A DNA stretch of 64,000 bases from Comamonas piscis (GTDB lineage Bacteria; Pseudomonadota; Gammaproteobacteria; Burkholderiales; Burkholderiaceae_C), in the NCBI RefSeq assembly GCF_014109725.1, contig NZ_CP058554.1, positions 3,038,001 through 3,102,000 of the forward strand, in the 5' to 3' direction. The position numbers were made by a program, and so were the translations under genes. Below, piece after piece: positions 43,108-51,698 of this stretch (position 1 is its first letter; every line of letters begins with the position of its first letter). Under the pieces are notes generated by a model that worked only from the letters and a program-made list of their open reading frames with translations, was not told where the DNA came from and did not search any database.

Positions 43108-43123
43108 GTTGCGATGCTGCAAC
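43108..43123. promoter_or_regulatory. Inverted repeat between hydrolase-like and LysR genes
   Basis: GTTGC-N6-GCAAC lies 37 bp upstream of the hydrolase-like start. A second dyad, TTCC-N6-GGAA, is at 43154-43167. Both fit the general T-rich/A-rich dyad shape of LysR sites, so the neighbouring LysR protein may bind here. Confidence 0.4.
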
Positions 43124-43243
43124 CGATCAATCCGCAAATTATGGCCGCACTATTTCCAAAACAGGAACAATGGCGTGATCTTTGGCATGTGAGAATCCAC
43201 CTACTTTTGGCGCGCGCGTGCGCGCTGGTGCAAGGAGAGCGGG

Positions 43244-44158
43244 ATGGACCAGATACAGGCAATGCGGGTTTTCGCACGGGTGGTGGAGTCGGGCACATTT
43301 ACGCTCGCCGCGACCACCTTGCAGCTGCCCAAGGCCAGCGTGACCAAGCATGTGCAGGCGCTGGAAGACCGGCTGCGGGTCAAGCTGCTCAACCGCACCA
43401 CCCGCCGCGTGACCGTGACCACCGATGGCGCCGCCTACTACGACCGCGCCGTGCGGCTGCTGAGCGATTTTGATGAGCTCGAAGCCAGCATGAGCCAGGT
43501 GCGCGCCACGCCACGCGGCCGCCTGCGTGTCGATGTCGGCACCTCCATCGCACGGATGCTGATCATTCCGCAGCTGGCCTCCTTCCAGGCGCGCTACCCC
43601 GATATCCAGATCGACCTGGGCGTGACCGACCGCACCGTGGACCTGATTGCCGACAATGTGGACTGCGTGATCCGGGGCGGCGAGTTGAGCGACCAGTCGC
43701 TGGTGGCGCGCCGCGTGGGCAATCTGGAGTTCTTGACCATGGCCTCGCCCGCCTACCTGCAGCGCCATGGCACGCCCCAGCATCCGCGCGATCTGGAAAA
43801 TGGCCACAACAGTGTGATTTTCTTCTCACCCGTCGCCCAGCGCCGCTATCCGCTGGAGTTCCAGCAGAACGGCGAGATCGTCGAGATTGCCAACCCCTCG
43901 ACCCTGGCCGTCAACGAGGCCAATGCCTATACCAGCAGCTTGCTGGCCGGGCAGGGTGTCGGCCAGATCACCAGCTACCAGGCCCGCGAATATTTGCAGA
44001 GCGGTGAGCTGGTGCAGATCCTGCCGGAGTGGACCCAGCCTTTGCTGCCGGTCTATGTGGTCTACCCGCCCAACTCCCATTTGAGTGCCAAGGTGCGGGC
44101 CTTTGTCGATTGGGTGGTAGAGATTTTTGCGGCCGATCCGCTGCTGCAGTGCAAATAG
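43244..44158 (+). CDS. LysR-family transcriptional regulator
   Basis: 304 residues; AAGGAG precedes the ATG at 43244. DNA-binding domain (1-62: MRVFARVVESGTFTLAATTL, RTTRRVTV) and effector domain (about 90-290) are complete. It belongs to the branch that commonly regulates divergent small operons. It is divergent from the pseudo-esterase gene, and the efflux operon lies beyond that on the same strand, so one or both may be its targets. Confidence 0.93.
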   Translation: MDQIQAMRVFARVVESGTFTLAATTLQLPKASVTKHVQALEDRLRVKLLNRTTRRVTVTTDGAAYYDRAVRLLSDFDELEASMSQVRATPRGRLRVDVGTSIARMLIIPQLASFQARYPDIQIDLGVTDRTVDLIADNVDCVIRGGELSDQSLVARRVGNLEFLTMASPAYLQRHGTPQHPRDLENGHNSVIFFSPVAQRRYPLEFQQNGEIVEIANPSTLAVNEANAYTSSLLAGQGVGQITSYQAREYLQSGELVQILPEWTQPLLPVYVVYPPNSHLSAKVRAFVDWVVEIFAADPLLQCK

Positions 44159-44168
44159 CGCACTGCGC

Positions 44169-44966
44169 TTATTGGTCTGGATCGCTGCCGGGCGGAGGCA
44201 CCTGGAGCGTATGCACCCGGTGGGCCGCACAGGCCTCGCTGCCTTCGATATGGCTCTTGAGCACCGGCACCAGGCTGTCTTCATCGAGCTTGCCGTACCA
44301 GACGCCTTCGGGATAAACGATCATCAGCGGCCCCTGGTTGCAGGGGTACTGACAGCTGGTCTGCAGCAGCTGCAACTGCTGCTTGAGGGGCGCACTGGCC
44401 TGCACCGCTTGGCTGAGCCGGGGCCATAGCGCTGCGGCACCCTTGGCCACGCAGCGCGGCCCCATGCACCACAGCACATGACGCTGGTGGGCGGGCACCG
44501 TGCTCCAGGCCACCGGGTCGTTTTGCCAGCCCTCTTCGCCCTCCTCGGCCACCACATCCGGCTGTGCCGTGGCGAGTGCCAGGTGGTTCAGCAAGGCAGG
44601 CACCAGGCCATCCCACTGCAGCAGCGGCTGCGCAAATACCAACTGGGGCCGGGCATGCGCAGGCTGGCTGGCCAGCCAGCGCCTGGCAACCTTTTGCAGC
44701 CAGCGACGCAGCGCGGGCTCATCGGGCACCATCGTGGGTTGGATGACGATGGTCTGCTGCGCCAGATCGGCCGGCGCAAGCGCAGCGCACAGACTGTCCA
44801 GCGCCTCGGGCAAGGCTGGCTGGTTGCGGTCCACAAAGGCCAGCTGCATCGGCAAGAGTGGGTCTGCCTGCTGGCAGGCCTGCAGCAAAGCCTGCAATTC
44901 GTTCTTGGCCGCCGACCCCAGGCCGCCCCGGCCCAGCAGCAATAAGGCATCGGGTTGGTTAGCCAC
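44169..44966 (-). CDS. Degenerate CbiX-like domain fused to thioredoxin-like [2Fe-2S] ferredoxin
   Basis: 265 residues from a GTG at 44966 overlapping the end of btuD. The N-terminal part (about 5-135: DALLLLGRGGLGSAAKNEL, LPMQLAFVDRNQPALPEAL) has the layout of a CbiX/sirohydrochlorin chelatase, but the metal-binding GHG reads GRG. The C-terminal part (about 160-245) is a thioredoxin-like ferredoxin with four cysteine ligands, Cys167, Cys172 (WCMGPRCVAKG), Cys205 and Cys209 (SCQYPCNQGP). It is the last gene of the cobalamin uptake operon. An electron-transfer role in cobalamin reduction or corrinoid remodelling is inference. Confidence 0.8.
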   Translation of the reverse strand: MANQPDALLLLGRGGLGSAAKNELQALLQACQQADPLLPMQLAFVDRNQPALPEALDSLCAALAPADLAQQTIVIQPTMVPDEPALRRWLQKVARRWLASQPAHARPQLVFAQPLLQWDGLVPALLNHLALATAQPDVVAEEGEEGWQNDPVAWSTVPAHQRHVLWCMGPRCVAKGAAALWPRLSQAVQASAPLKQQLQLLQTSCQYPCNQGPLMIVYPEGVWYGKLDEDSLVPVLKSHIEGSEACAAHRVHTLQVPPPGSDPDQ

Positions 44967-45750
44967 GGGGTTTGTCCATCCAGTAGCTGACACGGGCCTT
45001 GTCCAGTCGCGGATGGCGGTCCACCTGTGACTCCACCTGGAACACCCGCGCAATGGTGGCGGGCGTCAGCACCTGCTCGGGCGTGCCCTCGGCCTCAATG
45101 CAGCCGTTTTGCATTACATAGATGCGGTCGCAGAACTGCGCCGCCAGGTTCAGGTCGTGCACTACGATCAGCACGGTGCAACCCGAGGCGCGCACCAGGC
45201 TCAGCAGCTCCAGCTGGAACTGGATGTCCAGGTGGTTGGTGGGCTCGTCAAGAAACAGCAGCTGCGGCTGCTGGGCCAGCGCACGGGCCAGCAGCACGCG
45301 CTGGCGCTCGCCGCCCGAGAGGGAAGACAGGGGATGGTCCACCAGGTTGCTGGCCCGCACCTGTGCCAGGCAGGCGCTGACGATGGCCTTGTCCTCGGCG
45401 CTGTCGCGCGCCCAGCGCGACTGGTGCGGCAAGCGGCCCATCATCACCAGTTCCTGCACTGTGCAGTCAAAGCCCAGGCCGGTATCCTGGCCCAGCACGG
45501 CAGCCTGCTGCGCAAACTGCCGGGAGCTCATCTGCCAGATATCGCGGCCTTGCAGTTCTATGCGGCCACCGGCCTGGGGCTGCAGCACGCGGTAGAGCAT
45601 GCGCATCAGGGTCGATTTGCCGCAGCCATTGGGCCCCACCAGGCCGACACATTCGCCCTGCGCCACCTGCAGGCTGGCCTGGCGCACGATCGGTGTGGCC
45701 TGGGCGCCGTGGCCGGCCGTCCAGGACAGTTGCTTGGCCTTCAGCATCAT
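44959..45750 (-). CDS. btuD: Cobalamin ABC transporter ATP-binding protein
   Basis: 263 residues from the ATG at 45750, overlapping the btuC stop codon (ATGA). Walker A is GPNGCGKST, the signature is LSGGERQR, Walker B is LLFLDEPTNHLD, and the switch His is in VVHDLNLAAQFCDR. It belongs to the FecE/BtuD class that works with FecCD-type permeases. Its place in the cobalamin-riboswitch operon indicates B12 import rather than iron-siderophore import. Confidence 0.92.
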   Translation of the reverse strand: MMLKAKQLSWTAGHGAQATPIVRQASLQVAQGECVGLVGPNGCGKSTLMRMLYRVLQPQAGGRIELQGRDIWQMSSRQFAQQAAVLGQDTGLGFDCTVQELVMMGRLPHQSRWARDSAEDKAIVSACLAQVRASNLVDHPLSSLSGGERQRVLLARALAQQPQLLFLDEPTNHLDIQFQLELLSLVRASGCTVLIVVHDLNLAAQFCDRIYVMQNGCIEAEGTPEQVLTPATIARVFQVESQVDRHPRLDKARVSYWMDKPRG

Positions 45751-46853
45751 GCGCTGCCTCCCGGCATCGCCGTGGTGCGGCGCCACAGCATCCAGATAAA
45801 GAAGGGCCCGCCTATCAGCGAGGTGATGACGCCCACCGGCAGCTCGCTCGGCGAAAACCAGGTGCGTGCGGCCAGATCGACCAATACCAAAAAGCTCGCC
45901 CCCATCAAGGCACTGACGGGCAAAACACGGCGGTGGTCACTGCCCACCAGCATGCGGGTGATATGGGGAATGACCAGGCCGACAAAACCGATGGCACCGC
46001 TGACCGCCACCATGGTGCCGGTCAACAGCGACACCACGACAAACAGCTGCAGGCGCAGGCTGGCGGTGTTCAGCCCCAGGGTGGCGGCGCCCTCGTCGCC
46101 AACCAGCAAGGCATTGAGCTGGCGGGCGCAGAGCAGCAGCCACAGCAGGCCCAGGCCCAGCACGGCAGCTGGCAGGCCCAGCGCGCTCCACTGTGTGGCT
46201 GCCAGGCTGCCCAGCGTCCAGGTCAGCAAGGCATTGGCCAGCTCGCGCTGGCCGGCAGTCAGTGTTATCAGGCTGGTGATCCCCATCAGCATGTAGCCAA
46301 TGGCCACGCCGCTCAAGATCAGCCGGGTCGCATGCAGGCGCCCCTGTTGCTGTGCCAGCGCATAGACCAGGGCCGTGGCCAGCAGTGCACCGATAAAGGC
46401 GCCTGCGGTGATCGCATAAATGCCTGCCATCGCGAAGCTGCCATAGGCCAGCACCGATACCGCCCCCACCGACGCGCCGGAGGACACACCGAGCATATAG
46501 GGATCGGCCAGCGGGTTGCGCACCATCGCCTGCATCACCACGCCCACCACCGCCAAGCCCGCGCCGACAAGGGCTGCCAGCAGCACCCGGGGCATGCGCA
46601 CCATCCAGACAATCTGGTAGTGCTGCTGGCTGATGCCGCCCTGCCCCGCATCGGCTTGCCAGCCGCCGCCCAGCAACTGCTGGCTGACGACGGACCATAC
46701 GGTGGAGGCATGCAGCGATGCCGAGCCCCAGGTGATGGCGGCCAGACCGCTGGCGAGCAGCAGCGCCAAAAGCAGCAACAGGCATAGCGCCAAAGACCAG
46801 GGCTTGCGCCGCTGGCGATCATGCTGGCCGTCGCAGCCAGGCGCATGGCTCAC
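45747..46853 (-). CDS. btuC: Cobalamin ABC transporter permease (FecCD family)
   Basis: 368 residues with about ten helices. Family blocks are RMPRVLLAALVGAGLAVVGV, NPLADPYMLGVSSGASVGAV, and GAIGFVGLVIPHITRMLVGS followed by HRRVLPVSALMGASFL. It is the inner-membrane channel of the importer. It overlaps btuF (4 bp) and btuD (4 bp), so the three are translationally coupled. Confidence 0.93.
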   Translation of the reverse strand: MSHAPGCDGQHDRQRRKPWSLALCLLLLLALLLASGLAAITWGSASLHASTVWSVVSQQLLGGGWQADAGQGGISQQHYQIVWMVRMPRVLLAALVGAGLAVVGVVMQAMVRNPLADPYMLGVSSGASVGAVSVLAYGSFAMAGIYAITAGAFIGALLATALVYALAQQQGRLHATRLILSGVAIGYMLMGITSLITLTAGQRELANALLTWTLGSLAATQWSALGLPAAVLGLGLLWLLLCARQLNALLVGDEGAATLGLNTASLRLQLFVVVSLLTGTMVAVSGAIGFVGLVIPHITRMLVGSDHRRVLPVSALMGASFLVLVDLAARTWFSPSELPVGVITSLIGGPFFIWMLWRRTTAMPGGSA

Positions 46854-47941
46854 TGCTTGGACTCCACAGCCGGCAGCCAGGGAACCGGGTCCACGGTGAT
46901 GCCGCGATCAGCATGCAAGGCGGCAGCGAGGCGCTGCGCCACATTCACATTGCGCGGCCCGGGCGTTGCCTCGGCATAGCTCATCACAAAAAAGCGCTGG
47001 TCGCGGATGGCAGACACGCCTGCCAGCTCAGGCTTGGCCCGCAGAAAATCGATCTTGCCCTGGGCGCTGGGCCGGCCGTAGTCGATGATGATGATCCACT
47101 CGGGGTCGCGGGTGATTACATCCTCCCAATTGCCCTTGGGCCAGTTCGTGGGGATGTCGCCAAAAATATTGCTGCCGCCGGCAGCATCCAGCATGGCCTG
47201 GGGCATGCCAAAGCCGCCTACCGTGGTGGGGATCTTCTCGCCACTGTCAAACACAAACACCCGCGGCTTCTCGGTATTGCCCTGCATCTGCGCGGCCAGC
47301 TGGTCGATGGAGGCTTGGAGCTTGGCAATTTGCTGCTGCGCCTGGGGCTCGATGTCAAAAATACGCGCCACATTGCGCAGGTCCGCCAAGGTGTCGGCCA
47401 GCGCCACACGCTCGCGCTTTTGCACGTGGATGCAGGACTCGGACAGCACATAGCTGGCCACGCCATGCTTGGCCAGCAGCTCCGGCGTCACCCCAGCGGG
47501 GCGAAAGCCATAGCTCCAGCCACCAAACACAAAGTCGGCGCGGGCGTCCAGCATATTTTCCAGATTCATATCCTGCGACGACAGCTTGGGCACCTGCGCG
47601 AACTGGTCCTTCAGCGCCGGGCTGATTTCCTTTTGCGACGGTATCCCCGAGTAGCCCACCAGCTTGGGTCCCAGGCCCAGGAAGAGGAACATCTCGGTGA
47701 TGTTCACATCGTGGGTGATGGCGCGCTGCGGCACCCGGTCATAGCGCTGGGGCTGGCCGCAGACATCGATCACCAGAGGGGTGGCCAGCAGGCCTGGGTC
47801 GGCCGCAGGCGCAGCAGCCACAGCAGCCGGTGCTGTGCTGCTGGCTGCGCCCTGCCCTGCGGGCGGGTCACAACCCAGCAGTGCGACAGCGGCCGCCGCC
47901 GCCAACGCATGTTGAAAGTGCCTAATCGCGCGTCGTGTCAT
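46850..47941 (-). CDS. btuF: Cobalamin ABC transporter substrate-binding lipoprotein
   Basis: 363 residues. The lipobox is ALLGC (about Cys24), followed by an Ala/Pro-rich linker and the two-lobed cluster-A binding protein domain (about 55-355, RYDRVPQRAITHDVNITEMF, LVGYSGIP, GYGR-like IIIIDYGRPSAQGK). It catches B12 passed by the outer-membrane receptor and delivers it to the permease. It lies 13 bp after btuB. Substrate is inferred from the riboswitch; on sequence alone it could bind iron complexes. Confidence 0.9.
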   Translation of the reverse strand: MTRRAIRHFQHALAAAAAVALLGCDPPAGQGAASSTAPAAVAAAPAADPGLLATPLVIDVCGQPQRYDRVPQRAITHDVNITEMFLFLGLGPKLVGYSGIPSQKEISPALKDQFAQVPKLSSQDMNLENMLDARADFVFGGWSYGFRPAGVTPELLAKHGVASYVLSESCIHVQKRERVALADTLADLRNVARIFDIEPQAQQQIAKLQASIDQLAAQMQGNTEKPRVFVFDSGEKIPTTVGGFGMPQAMLDAAGGSNIFGDIPTNWPKGNWEDVITRDPEWIIIIDYGRPSAQGKIDFLRAKPELAGVSAIRDQRFFVMSYAEATPGPRNVNVAQRLAAALHADRGITVDPVPWLPAVESKQ

Positions 47942-47954
47942 GCCAGGGCCTTGC

Positions 47955-50093
47955 TCAGAAACGCAGATGTGCCATCAGCTCAAAGCTGCGGCCGTTACCC
48001 ATCAGCCATTGCGAGCCGTAGGACGAGGCAGCATAGCGCTTGTTGGCGAGGTTGCGGCCCACGAGGTTCAAGGTGGTGCTGCGGTTCAGGTTCCAGCCCA
48101 GGACCGCATCGGCCACCGTGTAGGCCGGCAGCTGCGCGGTATTGGCATTGTTGGTGTAGCGGCTGGCGACATGGCGCAGGCCCAGCGAAGCACGCCAATC
48201 GCCCGTTTGGTAATGCGCCCAGGCATTGGCGGTGTAGCGCGGTACGTTGGCCGGCTGGTTGCCAGCGCGGTCAATGGCGGTGGCGCCTTCCAGCAGCTCA
48301 TCAAACTGCGCATCCACATAGGCCAGATTGCCCTCAAAGCGCCAAGACTTGGTCGCCCGCCAGCTGCCCGCCAGCTCAATGCCCGTGGACGACTGCTTGC
48401 CGCCCTGGATCGACAGCGCCGGCCGGTCCGGATCGCGGGTGATGATGTCTTTCTTGCGGATGTCGAAGACCGCCAGGGTCCACTCGCCCTGGTCGTTGGG
48501 CAGTTGTTGCTTGATTCCCACTTCCACCTGGCGGCCCTTGCTCAGGGTAAAGCCGGTTTGCGACTGCGTCAGCGACAACAGGCTGTTGACGGGGTCATGG
48601 CCGGTGCTGACCTGGGCGTAGACGCTGGTGTTCTGGTCCAGCTTGTGGGTCAGGCCCAGGCGCCAGGATGTGCCTCCCAAGGTCTTGTCAAAACGCGCCT
48701 GGCTGAGTAGATCCATGCGGTCAAAGTCATACAGGTCACGGCGCACACCGCCCATCAGCAGCCACTGCTCGCCCAGCTTCCAGGCGTCTTCCAGGTAGAA
48801 GGCGTTCTGGCGGATGCGCGAGGTCATGCGCGGCTTGTAAGGGTCCGGGCTGTCCCAGTAGCCACTGGTGCCACCGTTCAGCGGCACATCGGATTCGCCG
48901 GTATAGGGCGAGCTGTTGAGCGCGGTGAACTTGGCCTGCGACACATCCCAGCCCATCGCAATCTCATGCTGGCCGGGCTTGAATACGGCGCCCAGGCGGT
49001 TGCCGCTTTGCTCCAGGTCGTGGCCGATCTCCAGGTAGTCGTAGCGGTGAACCGTGCGCGTGCTGGCATCGTAGTCATAGCCTTCGATGTTCTTCCAATG
49101 GCGGTCGGCCTTCATATGGTAGGTCTCGTTGCGCAGCACCAGCGCGTCGCTCACATTCCACTCGGCCTTCAGCTTGTAGCGCTGGTCCTTGTAGTGGATG
49201 TCGCTGTCAAGAAAGTTGAAATTGCGGTCGCGCAGCGCCGCCACCGGCTTGCCATCCACCACCGGGGTGCCAAAGTAGCGCTCGGGCCGTTGGTCGCTGA
49301 CGTCGGCCGTCAGGTCCAGGCGCAGATCGCTGTTGGCCTGCCAGCGGATGGCGCTCATCAGCTTCTTGCTGTCGCTATTGCCCAGTTGGCGTTCGCCATC
49401 CGTGCGATCACCGTAGACATCCAGGCGGTAGCTCAGGCTGTCACTCAGTGCGCCGGTGGTGCCCAGGCCCGCACGGGCCGTGCCATGGGAGCCAGCGCCC
49501 AGCAAGACTTCGGACGAGGTAGTGCGACTGGGCTCCTTGCGCACCGCGTTCACGGTGGCGCCCATGGTGCCGCTGCCATACATCAGCGATGCCGGGCCGC
49601 GCAGCACATCAAAGCGCTCATAGCCCCAGCTGGAGTTGGGATAGGCGACAGTGCCCGCCGCCACGCCCAGGGTCAGACCGTCTTCGGCCACGCCCACCGA
49701 GTTGACGCCGGTAAAACCCCGACTGGAGAACGACAGCCCGCCATTGCCGGGCGTGCCGTTGGCACTCAGGCCCACGCTGCGGCCCACGGCATCGACCACC
49801 TCATAGTCGGCACGTTCCTGGATCTGCACGGCCGAGACCGAGCTCACGCTGGCAGGCAGGTCCTGCAGCGGTACGGCAAGCTTGCTGGCGGAGGTGGAAG
49901 GAAGCTTGAGCGCATTGGGCTCGCTGCGCTTGTCGGTCACCACCACTTCGGGCAGCGAGGCCTCTTGCGCATGGGCCACCGCCATGCCCAAAGCAGGCAA
50001 GCACAAGACACAGGAGCCGCCGATGCGGCGGAGAGCGGAAGAAAGCCGTACGGCTGCCAAGAGCCGGTTTTTCGGAAAAGGAACTGCAGTCAT
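47955..50093 (-). CDS. btuB: TonB-dependent outer-membrane receptor, probable cobalamin receptor
   Basis: 712 residues from the ATG at 50093 (MTAVPFPKNRLLAAV); longer in-frame starts lie inside the riboswitch and are rejected. A signal peptide ends at AHA/QE, then a TonB box-like EVVVTDKR, the plug domain (about 45-150: LPASVSSVSAVQIQERADYE, RGFTGVNSVGV, RFDVLRGPASLMYGSGTMGA) and a 22-strand barrel ending in the terminal Phe of MAHLRF. The B12 riboswitch directly upstream and the ABC importer genes downstream indicate cobalamin uptake, though its plug resembles ferrisiderophore receptors as well. Confidence 0.9.
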   Translation of the reverse strand: MTAVPFPKNRLLAAVRLSSALRRIGGSCVLCLPALGMAVAHAQEASLPEVVVTDKRSEPNALKLPSTSASKLAVPLQDLPASVSSVSAVQIQERADYEVVDAVGRSVGLSANGTPGNGGLSFSSRGFTGVNSVGVAEDGLTLGVAAGTVAYPNSSWGYERFDVLRGPASLMYGSGTMGATVNAVRKEPSRTTSSEVLLGAGSHGTARAGLGTTGALSDSLSYRLDVYGDRTDGERQLGNSDSKKLMSAIRWQANSDLRLDLTADVSDQRPERYFGTPVVDGKPVAALRDRNFNFLDSDIHYKDQRYKLKAEWNVSDALVLRNETYHMKADRHWKNIEGYDYDASTRTVHRYDYLEIGHDLEQSGNRLGAVFKPGQHEIAMGWDVSQAKFTALNSSPYTGESDVPLNGGTSGYWDSPDPYKPRMTSRIRQNAFYLEDAWKLGEQWLLMGGVRRDLYDFDRMDLLSQARFDKTLGGTSWRLGLTHKLDQNTSVYAQVSTGHDPVNSLLSLTQSQTGFTLSKGRQVEVGIKQQLPNDQGEWTLAVFDIRKKDIITRDPDRPALSIQGGKQSSTGIELAGSWRATKSWRFEGNLAYVDAQFDELLEGATAIDRAGNQPANVPRYTANAWAHYQTGDWRASLGLRHVASRYTNNANTAQLPAYTVADAVLGWNLNRSTTLNLVGRNLANKRYAASSYGSQWLMGNGRSFELMAHLRF

Positions 50094-50239
50094 GTCAACA
50101 AAAGGCGCTAACTGCCTGATGCGGTGGCTGCACTGCACGCAACTGCCCCCGGGACGGGGACGCGCGAAGAACCGCCGTCCACACCCCGCAGACAGTTGAA
50201 AGAGCACGCCCCGGGCAAGGCCAAGGCGCACTGCGACTA

Positions 50240-50495
50240 GGAACAGGCCGGTCTCCGGGCTTACAGGCGGTGCGGCGCTGGCGCGCTGACCCGGTAACCG
50301 GTCTTCCCAGGGTATGGGCGTCCTGTTGCCTGGCAGGCAGGGACGCATTCTCAACCCCAGTGACTGGGCCCGCGTGGGAGCGGGCCGCATCGGCTACTTT
50401 TCCTGTCTACCGTTGCGGGGGCAGCCAAGGCTTGGGGGAGCGCACTCCCGACCTTGTTCCCGTTTCACTCGCGGCATGCGAGCACCTGTAGATAG
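50240..50495 (-). ncRNA. Cobalamin (B12) riboswitch upstream of btuB
   Basis: On the minus strand the conserved elements follow in the right order: an early GGTGC segment, GTGAAACGGGAA, GCTGCCCCCGCAACGGTA, CACTGGG, TGGGAAG, and the B12 box AAGCCCGGAGACCGGCCTG (50244-50262). The element ends about 150 nt before the btuB start, leaving room for an expression platform. When B12 is bound, expression of the five-gene uptake operon should fall. Confidence 0.95.
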
Positions 50496-50563
50496 GCTTT
50501 TTTCAAAGCGCAGCCAGTGTACCAGCCGCCAGCGCTTGCAGCGTGATTCAGTAACGGCCTGTG

Positions 50564-51544
50564 TCAGCTGGGCGATACAGCGCTGGCTTGGAGCGGGGAT
50601 TCGCTCTGGACCAGACGCGTTTCGTAGCCAATAAAGTCGCTGCTGCGCAGCTTGCCCAGCAACCACTGCCGAAAGCTGGCCTGGATGGCTCCCTCACCGC
50701 CGCCACGGCGTGTATAGAGGTGGAACTTGGGCGTTTGTGCCATTGGCAGTTGGCGCAGTAGCTCCGCCCCAAAGGGTGCCAGCAGCTTGCCGCTGTGGAT
50801 GTAGCTGAGCGCATCGACATAGGACAGCAGGCCCACGCCCTGCCCGCTGAGAACGGCTTGTAGCATTGCATCATGCGTGTGCAGCAGCATGGGGCTGACA
50901 TGCTTGTCGCCGGGCTGCAGGCCCAGCATCTCGTAGATGTCCTGCCACAGGCTGTTGTGGCTGAGCGGGGAGATCAGCCGGTGGTGGTGCAGGTCCTGCG
51001 CGTTCAGCACCGGGTGCTCGGCCAGCAACTGCGGCGTGGCCACGATCACCTTGAGGTCTTCAAGCAGCGGGGTTTCGTCGAGGTCATCGACACCGCCATA
51101 ACCCCAGACGATGGCCGCGTCCAGGTCGCTGGCATCAAAGGATGGCATCTCGACACCAATGGAGATGCGCAGGTCCAGCGCCGGATAGTCCTTGGTGAAG
51201 GACGGCAGCGAGCGGATCAGGTACTGGGTCGCAAAGTAGGGACTGACCTGGATATGGAACTTGGCCTCGCGCTGGTTGGCGCGCACCGCTTCCAGCCCCT
51301 GGCTCAGCGCGTCCAGACCTTGCTCCACATAGTGGTACAGCGTTTGGGCATCGGCACTGGCCAGCAGGCCCCGGGTTCCCCGCTCGAACAGTTGCATCTC
51401 CAACACGCTCTCCAACTGCTTGAGTTGCTGGCTGGCGGCCTGCGGGGTCAAACACAGTTCATCAGCGGCCTTGCGGATCGATCCATGGCGGTAGATGGAT
51501 TCGAACACGCGCAGCGGCTGCAGGGGCGGGAGCTTGTACTTCAT
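50564..51544 (-). CDS. LysR-family transcriptional regulator (GcvA-like)
   Basis: 326 residues. The N-terminal segment LPPLQPLRVFESIYRHGSIR and KAADELCLTPQAASQQLKQL give a clear LysR winged helix; the rest (about 95-300) is the effector domain of the GcvA/AmpR-like branch. It follows the HyuA-HyuB-MFS genes on the same strand after a terminator and probably regulates them. Its stop lies about 70 bp before the B12 riboswitch. Confidence 0.92.
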   Translation of the reverse strand: MKYKLPPLQPLRVFESIYRHGSIRKAADELCLTPQAASQQLKQLESVLEMQLFERGTRGLLASADAQTLYHYVEQGLDALSQGLEAVRANQREAKFHIQVSPYFATQYLIRSLPSFTKDYPALDLRISIGVEMPSFDASDLDAAIVWGYGGVDDLDETPLLEDLKVIVATPQLLAEHPVLNAQDLHHHRLISPLSHNSLWQDIYEMLGLQPGDKHVSPMLLHTHDAMLQAVLSGQGVGLLSYVDALSYIHSGKLLAPFGAELLRQLPMAQTPKFHLYTRRGGGEGAIQASFRQWLLGKLRSSDFIGYETRLVQSESPLQASAVSPS

Positions 51545-51645
51545 GGAGGGGCGCCGGGCAAAGACAGACAGGGCCCGAGCTGGCGCTGATTATAGGTGGC
51601 AGCCTGGTGCTGACCGCCTTTGGCGCCCTGCCCTGTGCGCCCATG

Positions 51646-51671
51646 AAAAACGCATCCCACTACGGATGCGT
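51646..51671 (-). terminator. Terminator after the MHS transporter gene
   Basis: The minus-strand hairpin CGCATCC / GGATGCG with a 6-nt loop is followed by five T residues (AAAAA at 51646-51650 on the plus strand). It closes the hyuA-hyuB-transporter operon before the LysR gene. Confidence 0.75.
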
Positions 51672-51698
51672 TGTGCTTTGGCTGTTGCCCAGGCCTCT

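Noticed and set aside
43184..43243. Alternating GCGCGCGCGTGCGCGC run before the LysR gene as a special structure
   Set aside because: Short runs of this kind occur by chance in GC-rich DNA; there is no further symmetry or conservation evidence.
50094..50390. Long N-terminal extension of btuB and plus-strand ORFs across 50270-50634
   Set aside because: This stretch is the cobalamin riboswitch and its expression platform; the extension has no signal peptide at its start, whereas the ATG at 50093 gives one.
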